Shown here: piece by piece, positions 1-9,013 of the stretch
Position numbering within the stretch: position 1 is the stretch's first letter
How the letters are laid out: each line of letters opens with the position of its first letter
Origin: MWCR01 sp049325475
Lineage (GTDB): Bacteria; Patescibacteriota; Patescibacteriia; 2-12-FULL-60-25
Assembly (NCBI GenBank): GCA_049325475.1
Contig: JBMOLN010000007.1
Span: forward strand, 558,001 to 622,000
Direction: 5' to 3'
DNA length: 64,000 nt
Translations under genes and position numbers: made by a program
Notes under the pieces: generated by a model
Seen by the model: the letters and a program-made list of their open reading frames with translations, nothing else
The model's database searches: none
Told to the model about the DNA's origin: nothing

Positions 1-1401
1 GAGCCGCACCCGGCCAAATATGACCGCACGCATAAACTTGACGAGCTGTCCGGCATCACCGAAGGAAGCGTGATCAAGGTTTGCGGACGCATTATGCTCC
101 AGCGTGTAATCGGCAAGCTGGCATTCTATCAATTGCAAGATGAATCAGGCCGCCATCAGGTTGGCGTTAAAGTCGATGATGTTGGGTCTGATAATTATGA
201 ACTCACAGATCTCCTGGACCGCGGAGATTTTTTAGGTGTGGAGGGCAAACTCGGCACAACCAAAACCGGAGAACCCACAGTTTGGGCCACGTCCATCCAA
301 ATCCTGGGCAAGAGTCTTATTCCGCTTCCTGAAAAATTCCACGGAGTCCAAGACATTGAACTCATCTATCGCCACCGCGAGATGGATTTGGCGGCCAATC
401 GTGAGTCGTTTGATCGCTTCAAGCTCCGCAGTCGGTTCATGGCTAATTGCCGCGATTATCTGCAGTCGCATGGTTTTATGGAAGTGGAAACTCCCATTCT
501 CACATCGGTCGCAACCGGCGCAGCGGCTCGTCCATTCATGACTCATCATAATGATTTTGATATGGATATGGTGCTCAGAATCTCACCCGAAACTTATCTT
601 AAAAGATTGATCGGCGGGGGATATGATCGCGTATTCGAGGCCGCTAAATGTTTCCGTAACGAAGGATCAGACCCGTCGCATGTTCAGGAATTTACGCAGA
701 TTGAATATTACGTTGCTTATCAGGATTATGAATGGAACATGGATTTTACGGAAAAATTCTTACGTGAAATATTACAAAAAACATTTGGGACATTGCAATT
801 CGAGGTCGTGGGCAAAACCGGTTCCAAACACACGGTCGACCTGTCTCAACCAATACCGCGCTACCGCCTCACAGATCTGATCAAACAAAAATCCGGCATT
901 GACGTTCTGGAATTCTCTGATGCACCCGAATTGCTCGCAGCCATGAAATCCCGCGGCATCGAGGTTGAGGACGCTAAGAACAAAGGACTCGGCACTCTGG
1001 TCGACGAACTTTACAAACACGCTGTTCGTCCCGAGCTGATTGCGCCAATGTTTCTTACCAATCACACGGCCGACATGTTGCCTTTAGCTCGCCGCAACAA
1101 TAAAGACCCGCGCCTGGTCGATAGCTTTCAATTTATCATCGCAGGCTGGGAACTTATCAAAGCTTATTCCGAGCTGGTCGATCCGGTTGATCAACGCGAT
1201 CGCATGGTGCGCCAGTCAGAATTCCGCGAAGCCGGGGATGAGGAAAGTTTTGAACTGGATGAAGATTTTATCCAAGCCATGGAAATGGGATTCCCGCCAA
1301 TCACGGGCTGGGGCATGGGCATCGACCGCATTTTCGCACTTCTAACCGGCCAGCCCAACTTGCGCGACGTCATCTATTTCCCGATAATGCGCCCGGAATA
1401 A
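1..1401 (+). CDS. lysS: lysyl-tRNA synthetase, class II (5' partial)
   Basis: Charges tRNA-Lys with lysine in the cytoplasm. The frame is open from base 1 (E-P-H-P-A-K-Y), so the GTG at 70 is internal and the true start lies left of the window; 466 residues are visible and roughly 25-40 are probably missing. An N-terminal OB-fold anticodon-binding part is followed by the class II catalytic core: IELIYRHREMDL entering motif 1, FRNEG of motif 2, and motif 3 GWGMGIDRIFALLTG. The C-terminus RDVIYFPIMRPE is diagnostic for LysRS over AspRS or AsnRS. The stop codon lies within the first bases of a palindromic repeat. Confidence 0.95.
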   Translation, partial: EPHPAKYDRTHKLDELSGITEGSVIKVCGRIMLQRVIGKLAFYQLQDESGRHQVGVKVDDVGSDNYELTDLLDRGDFLGVEGKLGTTKTGEPTVWATSIQILGKSLIPLPEKFHGVQDIELIYRHREMDLAANRESFDRFKLRSRFMANCRDYLQSHGFMEVETPILTSVATGAAARPFMTHHNDFDMDMVLRISPETYLKRLIGGGYDRVFEAAKCFRNEGSDPSHVQEFTQIEYYVAYQDYEWNMDFTEKFLREILQKTFGTLQFEVVGKTGSKHTVDLSQPIPRYRLTDLIKQKSGIDVLEFSDAPELLAAMKSRGIEVEDAKNKGLGTLVDELYKHAVRPELIAPMFLTNHTADMLPLARRNNKDPRLVDSFQFIIAGWELIKAYSELVDPVDQRDRMVRQSEFREAGDEESFELDEDFIQAMEMGFPPITGWGMGIDRIFALLTGQPNLRDVIYFPIMRPE

Positions 1402-1474
1402 TAACTCCACCCTCAATCCCTCCTCTTAAATTAAGAGGAGGGAAGGCGAGTATGCACGAGCAGGGAGGAGTTAT
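1400..1474. repeat. Short palindromic repeat with perfect terminal inverted repeats
   Basis: Begins ATAACTCC and ends GGAGTTAT, a perfect 8-bp terminal inverted repeat, with an internal hairpin CCCTCCTCTTA / TAAGAGGAGGG. It follows lysS immediately and could act as a 3' stabilising or terminating stem, although no T-run follows. Related C/G-rich palindromes occur near 11961, 31735, 32086, 49523 and 62821. Confidence 0.75.
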
Positions 1475-1480
1475 GTTTCG

Positions 1481-1501
1481 TAATTGGTAATTGGTATTTG
1501 A
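1481..1501. repeat. Heptamer tract (gtaattg units)
   Basis: About three 7-bp units (gtaattg, gtaattg, gtatttg) lie directly before the RNHCP start codon, as at many other starts in this window. Confidence 0.6.
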
Positions 1502-1502
1502 T

Positions 1503-1802
1503 ATGAAAAGAAAGATAGAGGATTTTAAATGTGACGTTTGCGGCACATCCGTTACCGGCAATGGCTACACAAATCATTGCCCGGCTTGCCTTTGGTCAAA
1601 GCATGTTGATAATGATCCCGGCGACCGTGAATCCGATTGCGGCGGTATGATGAAACCTGTCGGAGTGGAGGTCAAGCATGGAGAAATCATCAGGGTGGCT
1701 CATAAATGCCAAAAATGCGGATTCGAGCGTCCGGCGCCTGTCACACCAAAAGACAATACAGATGAACTCATTCGCATCTCTGTGCAGGATCTGCGAAGCT
1801 GA
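1503..1802 (+). CDS. RNHCP-domain zinc-ribbon protein
   Basis: Small 99-residue protein of the RNHCP family, a domain of unknown function named after its Arg-Asn-His-Cys-Pro motif. Here that motif reads TNHCPACLWSKHVD, followed by PGDRESDCGG and a C-terminal CQKCGFE pair. The Cys and His residues (CDVCG, NHCPAC, CQKCG) suggest a structural zinc site. I chose the ATG at 1503 over the TTG at 1491 because the TTG lies inside a 7-bp repeat tract. No Shine-Dalgarno sequence is visible. It stands alone between lysS and a repeat-rich gap. The family call is firm; the function is unknown. Confidence 0.85.
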   Translation: MKRKIEDFKCDVCGTSVTGNGYTNHCPACLWSKHVDNDPGDRESDCGGMMKPVGVEVKHGEIIRVAHKCQKCGFERPAPVTPKDNTDELIRISVQDLRS

Positions 1803-1819
1803 CCCTCAACCCCCACCAA

Positions 1820-1929
1820 AATGAAATAATGAAAAAAGGAAAGAATGAAATCGACACAAATTTTGACTTATCGACCTCCGACGTATAGACGTTCGCCCTT
1901 TCATCTTTTCATCCTTTAATTTTTTCATT
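1820..1929. repeat. A/T-rich foldback repeat
   Basis: The left arm, built of AATGAAA-like words, is inverted in the right arm (TTTCATC, TTTCATT), flanking a centre with cgacctccgacgtatagacg. No gene is seen in 1803-2009. Confidence 0.6.
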
Positions 1930-1978
1930 ATCGATATTAATCCTGTTCTATCATGTAAATCATAAAAATCCCGCTACT

Positions 1979-2003
1979 AAAAACCCCCGCTAAACGCGAG
2001 GGT
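1979..2003 (-). terminator. Rho-independent terminator
   Basis: On the minus strand CCCTCGC-GTTTA-GCGGGGG is followed by TTTTT, just downstream of the stop at 2010. Confidence 0.8.
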
Positions 2004-2009
2004 AGAGTT

Positions 2010-3734
2010 TTATTCCGCTTGGAACTGCGGAACAGTGAAGGTGCAGTTGGAATAATCGTAACATGAGCGGTTGGCATCGAACTCGGCTTTGCAGTCCAAG
2101 CTCACATGCAAACCCTTCTCCTCTTCTGCGATCGTAACCGCAAACGGGAGATTGCGCTCGTGGAAACAGGAGGGATCAGCCTCATAGAACCAAGCCAGCG
2201 AGGCTTCGGCTGTGAGCTTGAAAGTACCGGACTTGGCACTTTCGGGCAGTTTGATTTTGCATTTGCTCACATCCGTGGTCCGGCTCGCGGAGTCATAAAC
2301 CGGGTCGCTATCGCAGACAATGCTCAATTGCCCTGGTGACTCTTTGCCGCTGACCTTGCCGAACATCTTGGCCGGATCCTTCTGCTTGAAGAACTTGAGC
2401 AGATTTTCAGCCGTCATGGGCAAGACCGGTGCTTTCACGATGGGCTTGACCACAGTCGTGGGCGGGGTAGTAGAGGATATCTCGGCCACGCTGCCGTCGG
2501 CCGAGTGCGCCTCGGTCCGCGTCACGCTGGGCCCTGTGGTTTCATTCACATATACCGAATCCGACGGAACAGGGGCCGCAACCGGCGCATCAGGCGCGCT
2601 TGCCGAGGGAGCCGGACCTGCGGCCTGTGTGAACCCGCCGTTCGTCACAGCGACCCAAATTGCGGTTGTCGTCGCAAAACCACCCAGAACCGCCAGAATT
2701 TTCCAGCCGTGCTTGGGCCAGAAGTCATTCAAAGGCAGCTTGGCGGGATCGCCTTCCGGCTTGGGCGCTTCATCGCCTCCGCCCGCCGAATTATCCTCGT
2801 CCCCGCCCGAAACTTCGGGCTTTGCATCGTCTGCGTCGCCAGCCGCGGCTTTTTGCCCGTCTGTCCGATTGACAAGCTCGGTAAGCGGTATCAGCACCGC
2901 TTTTTCAGGATCGAATTCATCTCCCGGTTCCGAGCCATGGTTGACAGGGGGCGGAGTCGCATTGCGCTCTTGATTACGTTGCGCCTCTTCGGCCACGGCA
3001 TCCGCAAGCGAGGGTTGTGCAGCGCTCTGATTGACATTCGGTTGGCGGTTGGGATCAGGCAAGGGCAGGGGAAACAAATTGGTCGGCTCTTCGCTCTCTG
3101 ATTTGATCTTTGCTTTGCAAGCTTCTTCCATGTTAGCTCCTTTGGGCGGTGCGGAATCGGCTGTCACATTCTCGAGCTCGATTACGCAGTAAGTTGCTTT
3201 TTCTTCGCCTCTGGTTTCAACACGCGCATGTTTGATCCGCACCGGGATCAGCCTTCCTGATATTTTGTCCTTTAATACGCCGACCGCATTCTTTTTAATA
3301 AAATTCAATTCGAATTTCGCGGTCAGCGCCGCCGTATCCGTGGCATCCTGACAGGGACTTACGTGCACTTTGGCCCGCATCGGAGTACCGATCAAACTGG
3401 GGCGTAGCCCAACATCACTGCCAAAAGCCGGCGGAGGCCGCTTGGTATCATGTTTGTATTGCACGCGCAGGCGTACTTCCAAGGAATCCCGGGAGGCCTC
3501 ATCCATGACGCTGTCCGCGCCCTGCACGATAGCCGGACGAATGATTCGCCGGCTTTCTACGCCGATTTCCGATCCCGGGCTGAAGAACTCCAGCTTGCTC
3601 GCAATAACCAATGTCCGGCCGAACTCCTCAATCAGCCGTACTTTGAAGGCCGGCGATCCCTCGACCCAAAAAAGATAATTATATTCCGTTTCTTCGCTTT
3701 GGATGTTGCTTTCGTTTCTAGCCGCATTCATCAT
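2010..3734 (-). CDS. Single-pass membrane protein with C-terminal six-cysteine domain
   Basis: 574-residue protein I cannot name. An N-terminal cytoplasmic part of about 190 residues, mixed alpha/beta in appearance, is followed by a charged Pro/Ala/Glu-rich linker, one membrane segment near residues 344-367 (ILAVLGGFATTTAIWVAV), an Ala/Pro/Ser/Thr-rich stalk and a C-terminal domain from about residue 442. That domain has six cysteines whose order matches the next gene upstream (3992-5584), including T-T-D-V-S-x-C-K-I. Exported, three disulfides are plausible. The start is the first of two adjacent ATGs (3734, 3731), with ACGGAGG just upstream; the TTG at 3767 lacks this. It has its own promoter and terminator, so it is a single-gene unit. 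Confidence 0.8.
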   Translation of the reverse strand: MMNAARNESNIQSEETEYNYLFWVEGSPAFKVRLIEEFGRTLVIASKLEFFSPGSEIGVESRRIIRPAIVQGADSVMDEASRDSLEVRLRVQYKHDTKRPPPAFGSDVGLRPSLIGTPMRAKVHVSPCQDATDTAALTAKFELNFIKKNAVGVLKDKISGRLIPVRIKHARVETRGEEKATYCVIELENVTADSAPPKGANMEEACKAKIKSESEEPTNLFPLPLPDPNRQPNVNQSAAQPSLADAVAEEAQRNQERNATPPPVNHGSEPGDEFDPEKAVLIPLTELVNRTDGQKAAAGDADDAKPEVSGGDEDNSAGGGDEAPKPEGDPAKLPLNDFWPKHGWKILAVLGGFATTTAIWVAVTNGGFTQAAGPAPSASAPDAPVAAPVPSDSVYVNETTGPSVTRTEAHSADGSVAEISSTTPPTTVVKPIVKAPVLPMTAENLLKFFKQKDPAKMFGKVSGKESPGQLSIVCDSDPVYDSASRTTDVSKCKIKLPESAKSGTFKLTAEASLAWFYEADPSCFHERNLPFAVTIAEEEKGLHVSLDCKAEFDANRSCYDYSNCTFTVPQFQAE

Positions 3735-3789
3735 GCCGCCTCCGTTTCTTCCCTTTGTAAAGGGCAATTTTCTTTTGTTTTAATACTCT

Positions 3790-3818
3790 TATCTATCATA
3801 TATTAACGCAGATGTCAA
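3790..3818 (-). promoter_or_regulatory. Sigma70-type promoter for the gene at 3734
   Basis: Minus strand: TTGACA (3818-3813), 17-bp spacer, TAGATA (3795-3790). It is followed by an A/T-rich leader and a GGAGG site. Confidence 0.8.
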
Positions 3819-3847
3819 GGAATATGAACATCGAACCACTAATTCAA

Positions 3848-3926
3848 ACGTATTCCAGTGTACCCGTAAAACCGTTTAACACGAGTTAGCTCTGGATAAC
3901 AGATTAACGGGAAAACGGTCTAACGT
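3848..3926. repeat. Dispersed ~80-bp repeat, family R, copy 1
   Basis: Runs from acgtattccagtg to cggtctaacgtt. Related copies are at 15838, 27818 and 55795. Its ends are near-inverted (acgtattcc / ggtctaacgt) and contain ggattaac-like words. Confidence 0.65.
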
Positions 3927-3941
3927 TCTGTTAATCAAGCT

Positions 3942-3980
3942 AAAAAAAATCCGAGTCCGCGCCATTTGGCACAAACTCGG
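3942..3980 (-). terminator. Rho-independent terminator
   Basis: On the minus strand a 13-bp stem starting CCGAGTTTGTGCC and closing with GGCGCGGACTCGG (some G-U pairs), loop AAAT, followed by eight T. It ends the transcript of the gene at 3992-5584. Confidence 0.9.
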
Positions 3981-3991
3981 AATTGAGCAGT

Positions 3992-5584
3992 CTATTCTTT
4001 TTCACCTTCGGGGATCCGGATCCGGCATTCGGAGATATCGAAACAGTTTCGATCCCCGTAGTAATGAGCGTTTTTGTCGCCGCAGGCAAAACCCACAGCG
4101 TTTTCGGAGAAGCTGTGAAATGCCAGCGGCCGCGGGAAGATTACGCAGGTCGGATCGTCCTGGCCAAAGGTGGCCCGCAGAGTCACCTTGTTGGCCTCAT
4201 ACATGCCCGGCGGGGCCGGCACGTAAATCTTGCAGCCGGAGACATCGGTCGTATCCGAATCCTTGTCATACGGCGGCACAGTCGACTCGCTGCCGTTCTC
4301 GCAGCGGATATGGCGCGTATTCTCCGCAATGGGAGAGATGCGTCCGTTGAACTTTTCCGGATCAACATCCTGGAAGAAGAACAGCGCCAGGTTTTCGCGC
4401 GTTGCCGGGTACTTGGTATAAGTCACCTTGCCGGCCGCGGGTTCGGGCTTGTCTTCGGTCTTGCCTTCGGTCTGGCCCTCATCACCGCCTCCCATGAAAT
4501 GGAGGATAGCTGCCGTGCAGCCCGCCGCCAAGAAAAGCAAAACGAATACCGCTCCCACGGCCATTTTCCAGCCAATCCGGCTTTCTTCATAGTCTTCTGC
4601 AACCGGCGGATCGGGCGGAGTCGAGCTCCGGTCGTCGTCGCTGTCAGGCGGGTCGGGAGGCGTGCTTGTTGAACGCATGTCTTTGATCTCCTCAGCGAGT
4701 CTTGCGATTTCGCTGTCTTTGTCCGCAACTTGGGTTTCCAGGTCGCTAACTTTGTTTTTCAGTCCATCGCGCTCATCAGCGAGCGCGGTGATTTCCGAGG
4801 CTGTGCCAGCAGCATGGGTCATACCTGCAGAAACCAGAGCCATTTTCATGAGATCATTGTGTCGACCCCAGTCTTGGTTCTGCTTGGTCGCCGTGGCGAG
4901 CTTGGCCTGCGCTTCTGTTAATTGCCTTTGCGCTTCGGCAAGCTTGCCGCGCTCTTCAGTGAGCTGTGTCTCGGCCTCTTGCCGGGCTTCCTCGGCCACC
5001 GTGAGCCGTCGATTCAAATCGGACTTGTGTTCCTCGGCCAGATCAGCTCGCTCCACAGCATCACGCAATTCGGCGTTAGCTTTGCGCTCGCGCTCCAGCA
5101 CTTCGTCAAGCTGGGTGCGCAAAGCCGAATCATCACCAGCAGTCTTGGCTTCCGCGGCGCGGAGCTGGCTTTGCAATTTTTGAACTTCAGCCCTGGCATC
5201 AGCCAATTGCTTGGTCAGCTCCTGAACCTTGACGCCGATTTGGCTGGCTTCACGCTCAGCCGCTTCTTTTGCGCCCTCCAGATGCTTGCAAGCATCACGC
5301 GCCTGCTCAAGCGCCTCTTCCAACTCGGTCACACGAGCCTTGGTTTGCTCGAGTTCCAAGTTGATCTCCGAAACCGAGACCGTTTTTTTGGTGCTCGGAT
5401 CTTCGGCGCTCGCCTTGGTCGGCGTTGGGGTCGGAGCCGGCTTGGGCGCGGTCTTGGGAGCCGCTTTGGCATTGGGCTCGGCCGGCGCTTTTGGCGCAGG
5501 CTTTGCAACCGGCTTGGGAGCCGGAGCAGGTGCACCGCCAGGAGGCGGCAAAAGGTTGTCTTCAGTGGGACGAAATCTCGACAT
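3992..5584 (-). CDS. Coiled-coil single-pass membrane protein with C-terminal six-cysteine domain
   Basis: 530 residues. A short N-terminus is followed by a Pro/Ala/Lys-rich linker (about residues 12-65), a long coiled coil with heptad Leu/Ala/Glu/Lys pattern (about 75-300), an Asp/Pro-rich hinge, a membrane segment near 338-364 (AVGAVFVLLFLAAGC) and a C-terminal domain with six cysteines (motifs TTDVSGCKI, DPTCVIF, DRNCFDISEC). This last domain is paralogous to that of the neighbour at 2010-3734, and the membrane segment sits at nearly the same residue number. I chose the ATG at 5584 because AGGAAGAG lies just upstream of it, whereas the ATG at 5602 has no such site. Function unknown; an envelope-spanning tether or sensor is only a guess. 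Confidence 0.8.
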   Translation of the reverse strand: MSRFRPTEDNLLPPPGGAPAPAPKPVAKPAPKAPAEPNAKAAPKTAPKPAPTPTPTKASAEDPSTKKTVSVSEINLELEQTKARVTELEEALEQARDACKHLEGAKEAAEREASQIGVKVQELTKQLADARAEVQKLQSQLRAAEAKTAGDDSALRTQLDEVLERERKANAELRDAVERADLAEEHKSDLNRRLTVAEEARQEAETQLTEERGKLAEAQRQLTEAQAKLATATKQNQDWGRHNDLMKMALVSAGMTHAAGTASEITALADERDGLKNKVSDLETQVADKDSEIARLAEEIKDMRSTSTPPDPPDSDDDRSSTPPDPPVAEDYEESRIGWKMAVGAVFVLLFLAAGCTAAILHFMGGGDEGQTEGKTEDKPEPAAGKVTYTKYPATRENLALFFFQDVDPEKFNGRISPIAENTRHIRCENGSESTVPPYDKDSDTTDVSGCKIYVPAPPGMYEANKVTLRATFGQDDPTCVIFPRPLAFHSFSENAVGFACGDKNAHYYGDRNCFDISECRIRIPEGEKE

Positions 5585-5685
5585 TAGTCTCTTCCTTTCC
5601 ATCAGCTTTGGCTATCAGCTAACGCCAACAGCAAGTCTGTTTTTTCTCTGTTTTCAAACAACGCATCGTTTTAAACGATTGGTAA

Positions 5686-5714
5686 AATTAGCATATTTCA
5701 GCCAAAATGTCAAT
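5686..5714 (-). promoter_or_regulatory. Sigma70-type promoter for the gene at 5584
   Basis: Minus strand: TTGACA (5714-5709), 17-bp spacer ending TGC, TAATTT (5691-5686). Confidence 0.8.
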
Positions 5715-5792
5715 AGTCACAAACAATAATCCATCCCCATACCTGTCAAGCAAATGACAGAATCTTTTGCGTATTTTTAGCCAAATTTTGTC

Positions 5793-5821
5793 TTGTATAA
5801 CCATGTCTTAAGCAGTATAAT
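5793..5821 (+). promoter_or_regulatory. Promoter for the gpmI pair
   Basis: TTGTAT at 5793-5798, 17-bp spacer, TATAAT at 5816-5821. The transcript would run through the heptamer tract into gpmI. Confidence 0.65.
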
Positions 5822-5826
5822 AAAAC

Positions 5827-5875
5827 AGTACTAAGTACTGAGTACTGGGTACTGAGTACTCATAAGTTATTTATG
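5827..5875. repeat. Heptamer tract (agtactg units) ending in a start codon
   Basis: Seven consecutive 7-mers in one phase: agtacta, agtactg twice, ggtactg... wait-free reading gives agtacta, agtactg, agtactg, ggtactg, agtactc, then ataagtt and atttatg. The last unit is the gpmI start codon. No Shine-Dalgarno sequence is present. Confidence 0.75.
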
Positions 5876-7432
5876 TCTGCCAAAAAATCTGTAAAAAACA
5901 ATAACAATCATCCCGTTGTTTTAGTCATTTTAGACGGCTTCGGCATCTCCAAACGCAAGCAAGGCAATGCTGTTTTAAATGCCCACATGCCCGTCTTCAA
6001 AGATCTCTGGAAGAAATATCCTCATACTGAACTCAAAGCTGACGGCTCGTCTGTGGGTTTGCCAAAAGGCGAAGCCGGCAACAGCGAAGCCGGGCATCAA
6101 ACGATCGGCGCAGGCCGCATCGTGGAATCGGATAAAGTAATAATCGATAAAACAATTGCCAACAAATCATTTTTTCAAAATCAAGCATTTCAAAAAGCGG
6201 CGGATCATGTGAAAAAAAATAACAGCACTTTGCATCTCATGGGTTTGCTGACCAATTCGCAAAGCGCGCATGCATCCATGAATCATGTTTTTGCTTTAAT
6301 CAAACAAGCGCAAAAATTAAAAATTAAAAAAGTTAATTTGCATCTTTTTACCGATGGCCGCGATACACCTCCTTATCATGCATTAAAATTATTAGTGGAA
6401 CTGGAACGTCAGTTGCCTAAGCAATATCGCATCGCTTCGGTCTGCGGCCGCTTTTACGCCATGGACCGCAACCGCAATTGGAAGCGGACCGAGCTGGCAT
6501 ACAATGCCATCGTTCTTGGCATGGGGGCAATAGCCCAGGATGCCACCGAAGCTATCGAATCCGCTTATGAAAGAGGAGAAAGTGATGAATATATTATTCC
6601 CACAATCATACCTAAAAATTCTCATAGTCCGCACATCCATGATAATGACGCGGTTATATTTTGGAATTTACGGTCAGACCGCGCCAGGCAATTATGCAAA
6701 CCGTTCATCCAAAAAGATTTTGAAAAGCGTAATAAAAAAACTTTTAAACGCGATAAGATTTTAAAAAATTTACTCTTCGTCACATTAACTGAATTCGGCA
6801 AACAAATCGACGGCGCTATTGCCGCATACCCGCATCATGAAATAACTGAAACCATTGTGGAGGCTTTACGATCCAAAAAACAAATCTACATCGCCGAATC
6901 AGAAAAATATGCTCATGTCACTTACTTTTTTAACGGCGGTTTTGATGATCCCAGGTTTGGCGAAAAGCGCATCCGCATTCCCAGCTATCACGTAAACAGC
7001 TTCGCTGATGTACCGCAGATGCGCGCGATGGAAATTAAGGATGAAGTGGTAAAGTCTGTGAAAAAGGGTTATGATTTTATCTGCGCCAATATCGCCAACC
7101 CCGATATGGTGGCGCATACCGGCAGTTATAAAGCAACCGTTAAAGCCTGCGAATTTACGGATAAAGTCATTAAAGGCATTTGGCGGGAAGTCAGCAAGAA
7201 AAAAGGCACATTAATCATCATCGCTGATCATGGCAATGCGGAAGAAGTTTTTGCCAAAAATGGAGAAATCGACACTCATCATAATGCCAATCCCGTGCCC
7301 TGCATAATTGCCCGGCCCGGAATAGGAAAGAAAAAAATACGCAGCGGGAGCTTGGCTGATATTGCGCCAACTGTATTAAAAATCATGCACATGGAAGTGC
7401 CGAAAGTCATGTCAGGTAAAAGTTTGTTATAA
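5873..7432 (+). CDS. gpmI: 2,3-bisphosphoglycerate-independent phosphoglycerate mutase, divergent copy
   Basis: Interconverts 3- and 2-phosphoglycerate in glycolysis with a phosphoserine intermediate and two metal ions. The 519 residues match the family length. Visible sites: N-terminal LVILDGFG metal ligand, active-site serine in EAGNSEAGHQTIGAGR, FTDGRDTPP, DMVAHTG and ADHGNAEE metal-site motifs. Two normally conserved places deviate: the serine loop lacks the usual QMGNSEVGH context, and MDRNRNWKR replaces MDRDNRWDR, which the next gene retains. It lies 6 bp upstream of a second gpmI in the same orientation, so the two are probably cotranscribed. Catalytic groups look intact; specificity or rate may have shifted. 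Confidence 0.9.
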   Translation: MSAKKSVKNNNNHPVVLVILDGFGISKRKQGNAVLNAHMPVFKDLWKKYPHTELKADGSSVGLPKGEAGNSEAGHQTIGAGRIVESDKVIIDKTIANKSFFQNQAFQKAADHVKKNNSTLHLMGLLTNSQSAHASMNHVFALIKQAQKLKIKKVNLHLFTDGRDTPPYHALKLLVELERQLPKQYRIASVCGRFYAMDRNRNWKRTELAYNAIVLGMGAIAQDATEAIESAYERGESDEYIIPTIIPKNSHSPHIHDNDAVIFWNLRSDRARQLCKPFIQKDFEKRNKKTFKRDKILKNLLFVTLTEFGKQIDGAIAAYPHHEITETIVEALRSKKQIYIAESEKYAHVTYFFNGGFDDPRFGEKRIRIPSYHVNSFADVPQMRAMEIKDEVVKSVKKGYDFICANIANPDMVAHTGSYKATVKACEFTDKVIKGIWREVSKKKGTLIIIADHGNAEEVFAKNGEIDTHHNANPVPCIIARPGIGKKKIRSGSLADIAPTVLKIMHMEVPKVMSGKSLL

Positions 7433-7438
7433 ATTTTT

Positions 7439-9013
7439 ATGCCACGTCCAAAACCAGTATCTTTGTTAATTTTAGACGGCTTCGGCGTAGCCCCCGATGC
7501 CGAAGGCAATGCCGTAACCCGGGCCAAAATGCCTTTTTATAAAAGTCTTATTGAACACTATCCGGCCATGACGGTGCGCGCATCCGGAGAGGCTGTCGGT
7601 CTTTCCTGGGGGCAAATGGGAAACTCCGAAGTGGGCCACCTTACAATCGGCGCGGGCCGCATCTTTTTCCAAAGTTTGCCGCGTATCAACATGAGCATAG
7701 AAGACGGCACTTTTTTTGATAACCAGGCTTTTCATAATGCCTTGAATCATGCCAAAGAAAACAATGGAACTTTGCATTTGATGGGCATAACATCGCCGGG
7801 CGGCGTTCACGGACACCTTGAACATCTTTTTGCTTTACTGGATTTTTGCAAACGCAATAAATTTCATGATGTCGCCATTCATTGCTTCCTTGACGGACGT
7901 GATACGATTTTTAACAGCGGATTGGGTTTTATAGAATCATTGCAAGAAAAAATCGAAGAATACAAAGTTGGAGAAATAGCAACCCTCGGCGGACGTTATT
8001 ATGCCATGGACCGCGATAACCGCTGGGACCGTATTCAAAAAATGCATGATGCCATGTTTAAAGGCGAAGGTCCTAGCGCCGCAAATCCGGTTGATGCCAT
8101 TAAAAAATCCTACGATGCCGGTGTATATGATGAAGAATTCATTCCTACCGTTATAAAAAAAGGATCCAAGCCGGTTGCCACCATGAAAACCGGAGATGCT
8201 TGCATCTTCTTCAATTTCCGTCCTGACCGCGCCCGGCAAATCACCAAGGCCTTGGCTTTGCCGGAATTCGATAAATTCCCCCGCGAAAAAATCGAAAACT
8301 TCTACATGGTAACCATGATGGAATATGAAAAAGATTTGCCGGTTAATGTAGCATTTCCTCCGCAAACAGTGGATACATGTTTGGCAAAAGTAATTTCTGA
8401 TGCCGGCCTGCGCCAGATGCATATAGCTGAAACTGAAAAATACGCTCACGTCACCTTCTTTTTAAACGGCATGATAGAAGAAGAATTCCCCGGTGAAGAC
8501 CGTGTCATCATCCCGTCTCCGCGCGTTTCGTCTTATGACAAAGCTCCGGAAATGGCCAACCAGCCGATCGCGGACCGCATAGTTAAAGAAATCTCGGCGG
8601 GCAACTATGATTTTATTGTTGCCAATTTCGCCAGCCCGGATATGGTAGCGCATACCGGCGATTTTAATGCGACGGTTGTTGCTCATGAATCGGTTGATAA
8701 AGCATTGAATAAAATTATCAGCGCTTCGCTTGCGGTTGGCGGCGTGGTTTTAATCACGGCCGACCACGGCAATTCCGAAGAAGTTGTTAACCTCACCACC
8801 GGCGCCGTAGACAAAGAGCATTCCACCAATCCGGTGCCATTCCTCATTATCGGCAAGCAATACGAAGGCCTCAAAGCGCCAACCGGCGATGTCATTGGCG
8901 GCGATTTAAGCCTTACGCCGCCCGCAGGCATGCTTGCGGATGTGGCTCCAACCATTTTGCATATCATGGAACTGGAACAGCCCGAGGAGATGATCGGCAG
9001 ATCGCTGATTTAA
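7439..9013 (+). CDS. gpmI: 2,3-bisphosphoglycerate-independent phosphoglycerate mutase, canonical copy
   Basis: Second tandem iPGM, 524 residues, same reaction as the upstream gene. Its motifs are closer to the family norm: LLILDGFGV, GQMGNSEVGHLTIGAGR with the catalytic serine, HCFLDGRDT, YAMDRDNRWDR, HVTFFLNG, DMVAHTG and TADHGNSEE. The usual two prolines after GRDT are I-F here. The start ATG follows the upstream stop by 6 bp with no ribosome-binding site, so coupling to the upstream gene is likely. If only one copy is the housekeeping enzyme, this is the better candidate. Confidence 0.93.
   Translation: MPRPKPVSLLILDGFGVAPDAEGNAVTRAKMPFYKSLIEHYPAMTVRASGEAVGLSWGQMGNSEVGHLTIGAGRIFFQSLPRINMSIEDGTFFDNQAFHNALNHAKENNGTLHLMGITSPGGVHGHLEHLFALLDFCKRNKFHDVAIHCFLDGRDTIFNSGLGFIESLQEKIEEYKVGEIATLGGRYYAMDRDNRWDRIQKMHDAMFKGEGPSAANPVDAIKKSYDAGVYDEEFIPTVIKKGSKPVATMKTGDACIFFNFRPDRARQITKALALPEFDKFPREKIENFYMVTMMEYEKDLPVNVAFPPQTVDTCLAKVISDAGLRQMHIAETEKYAHVTFFLNGMIEEEFPGEDRVIIPSPRVSSYDKAPEMANQPIADRIVKEISAGNYDFIVANFASPDMVAHTGDFNATVVAHESVDKALNKIISASLAVGGVVLITADHGNSEEVVNLTTGAVDKEHSTNPVPFLIIGKQYEGLKAPTGDVIGGDLSLTPPAGMLADVAPTILHIMELEQPEEMIGRSLI

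Noticed and set aside
2320..2973. 217-codon plus-strand frame
   Set aside because: Antisense to the linker region of the six-Cys membrane protein gene, which has its own promoter, SD and terminator.
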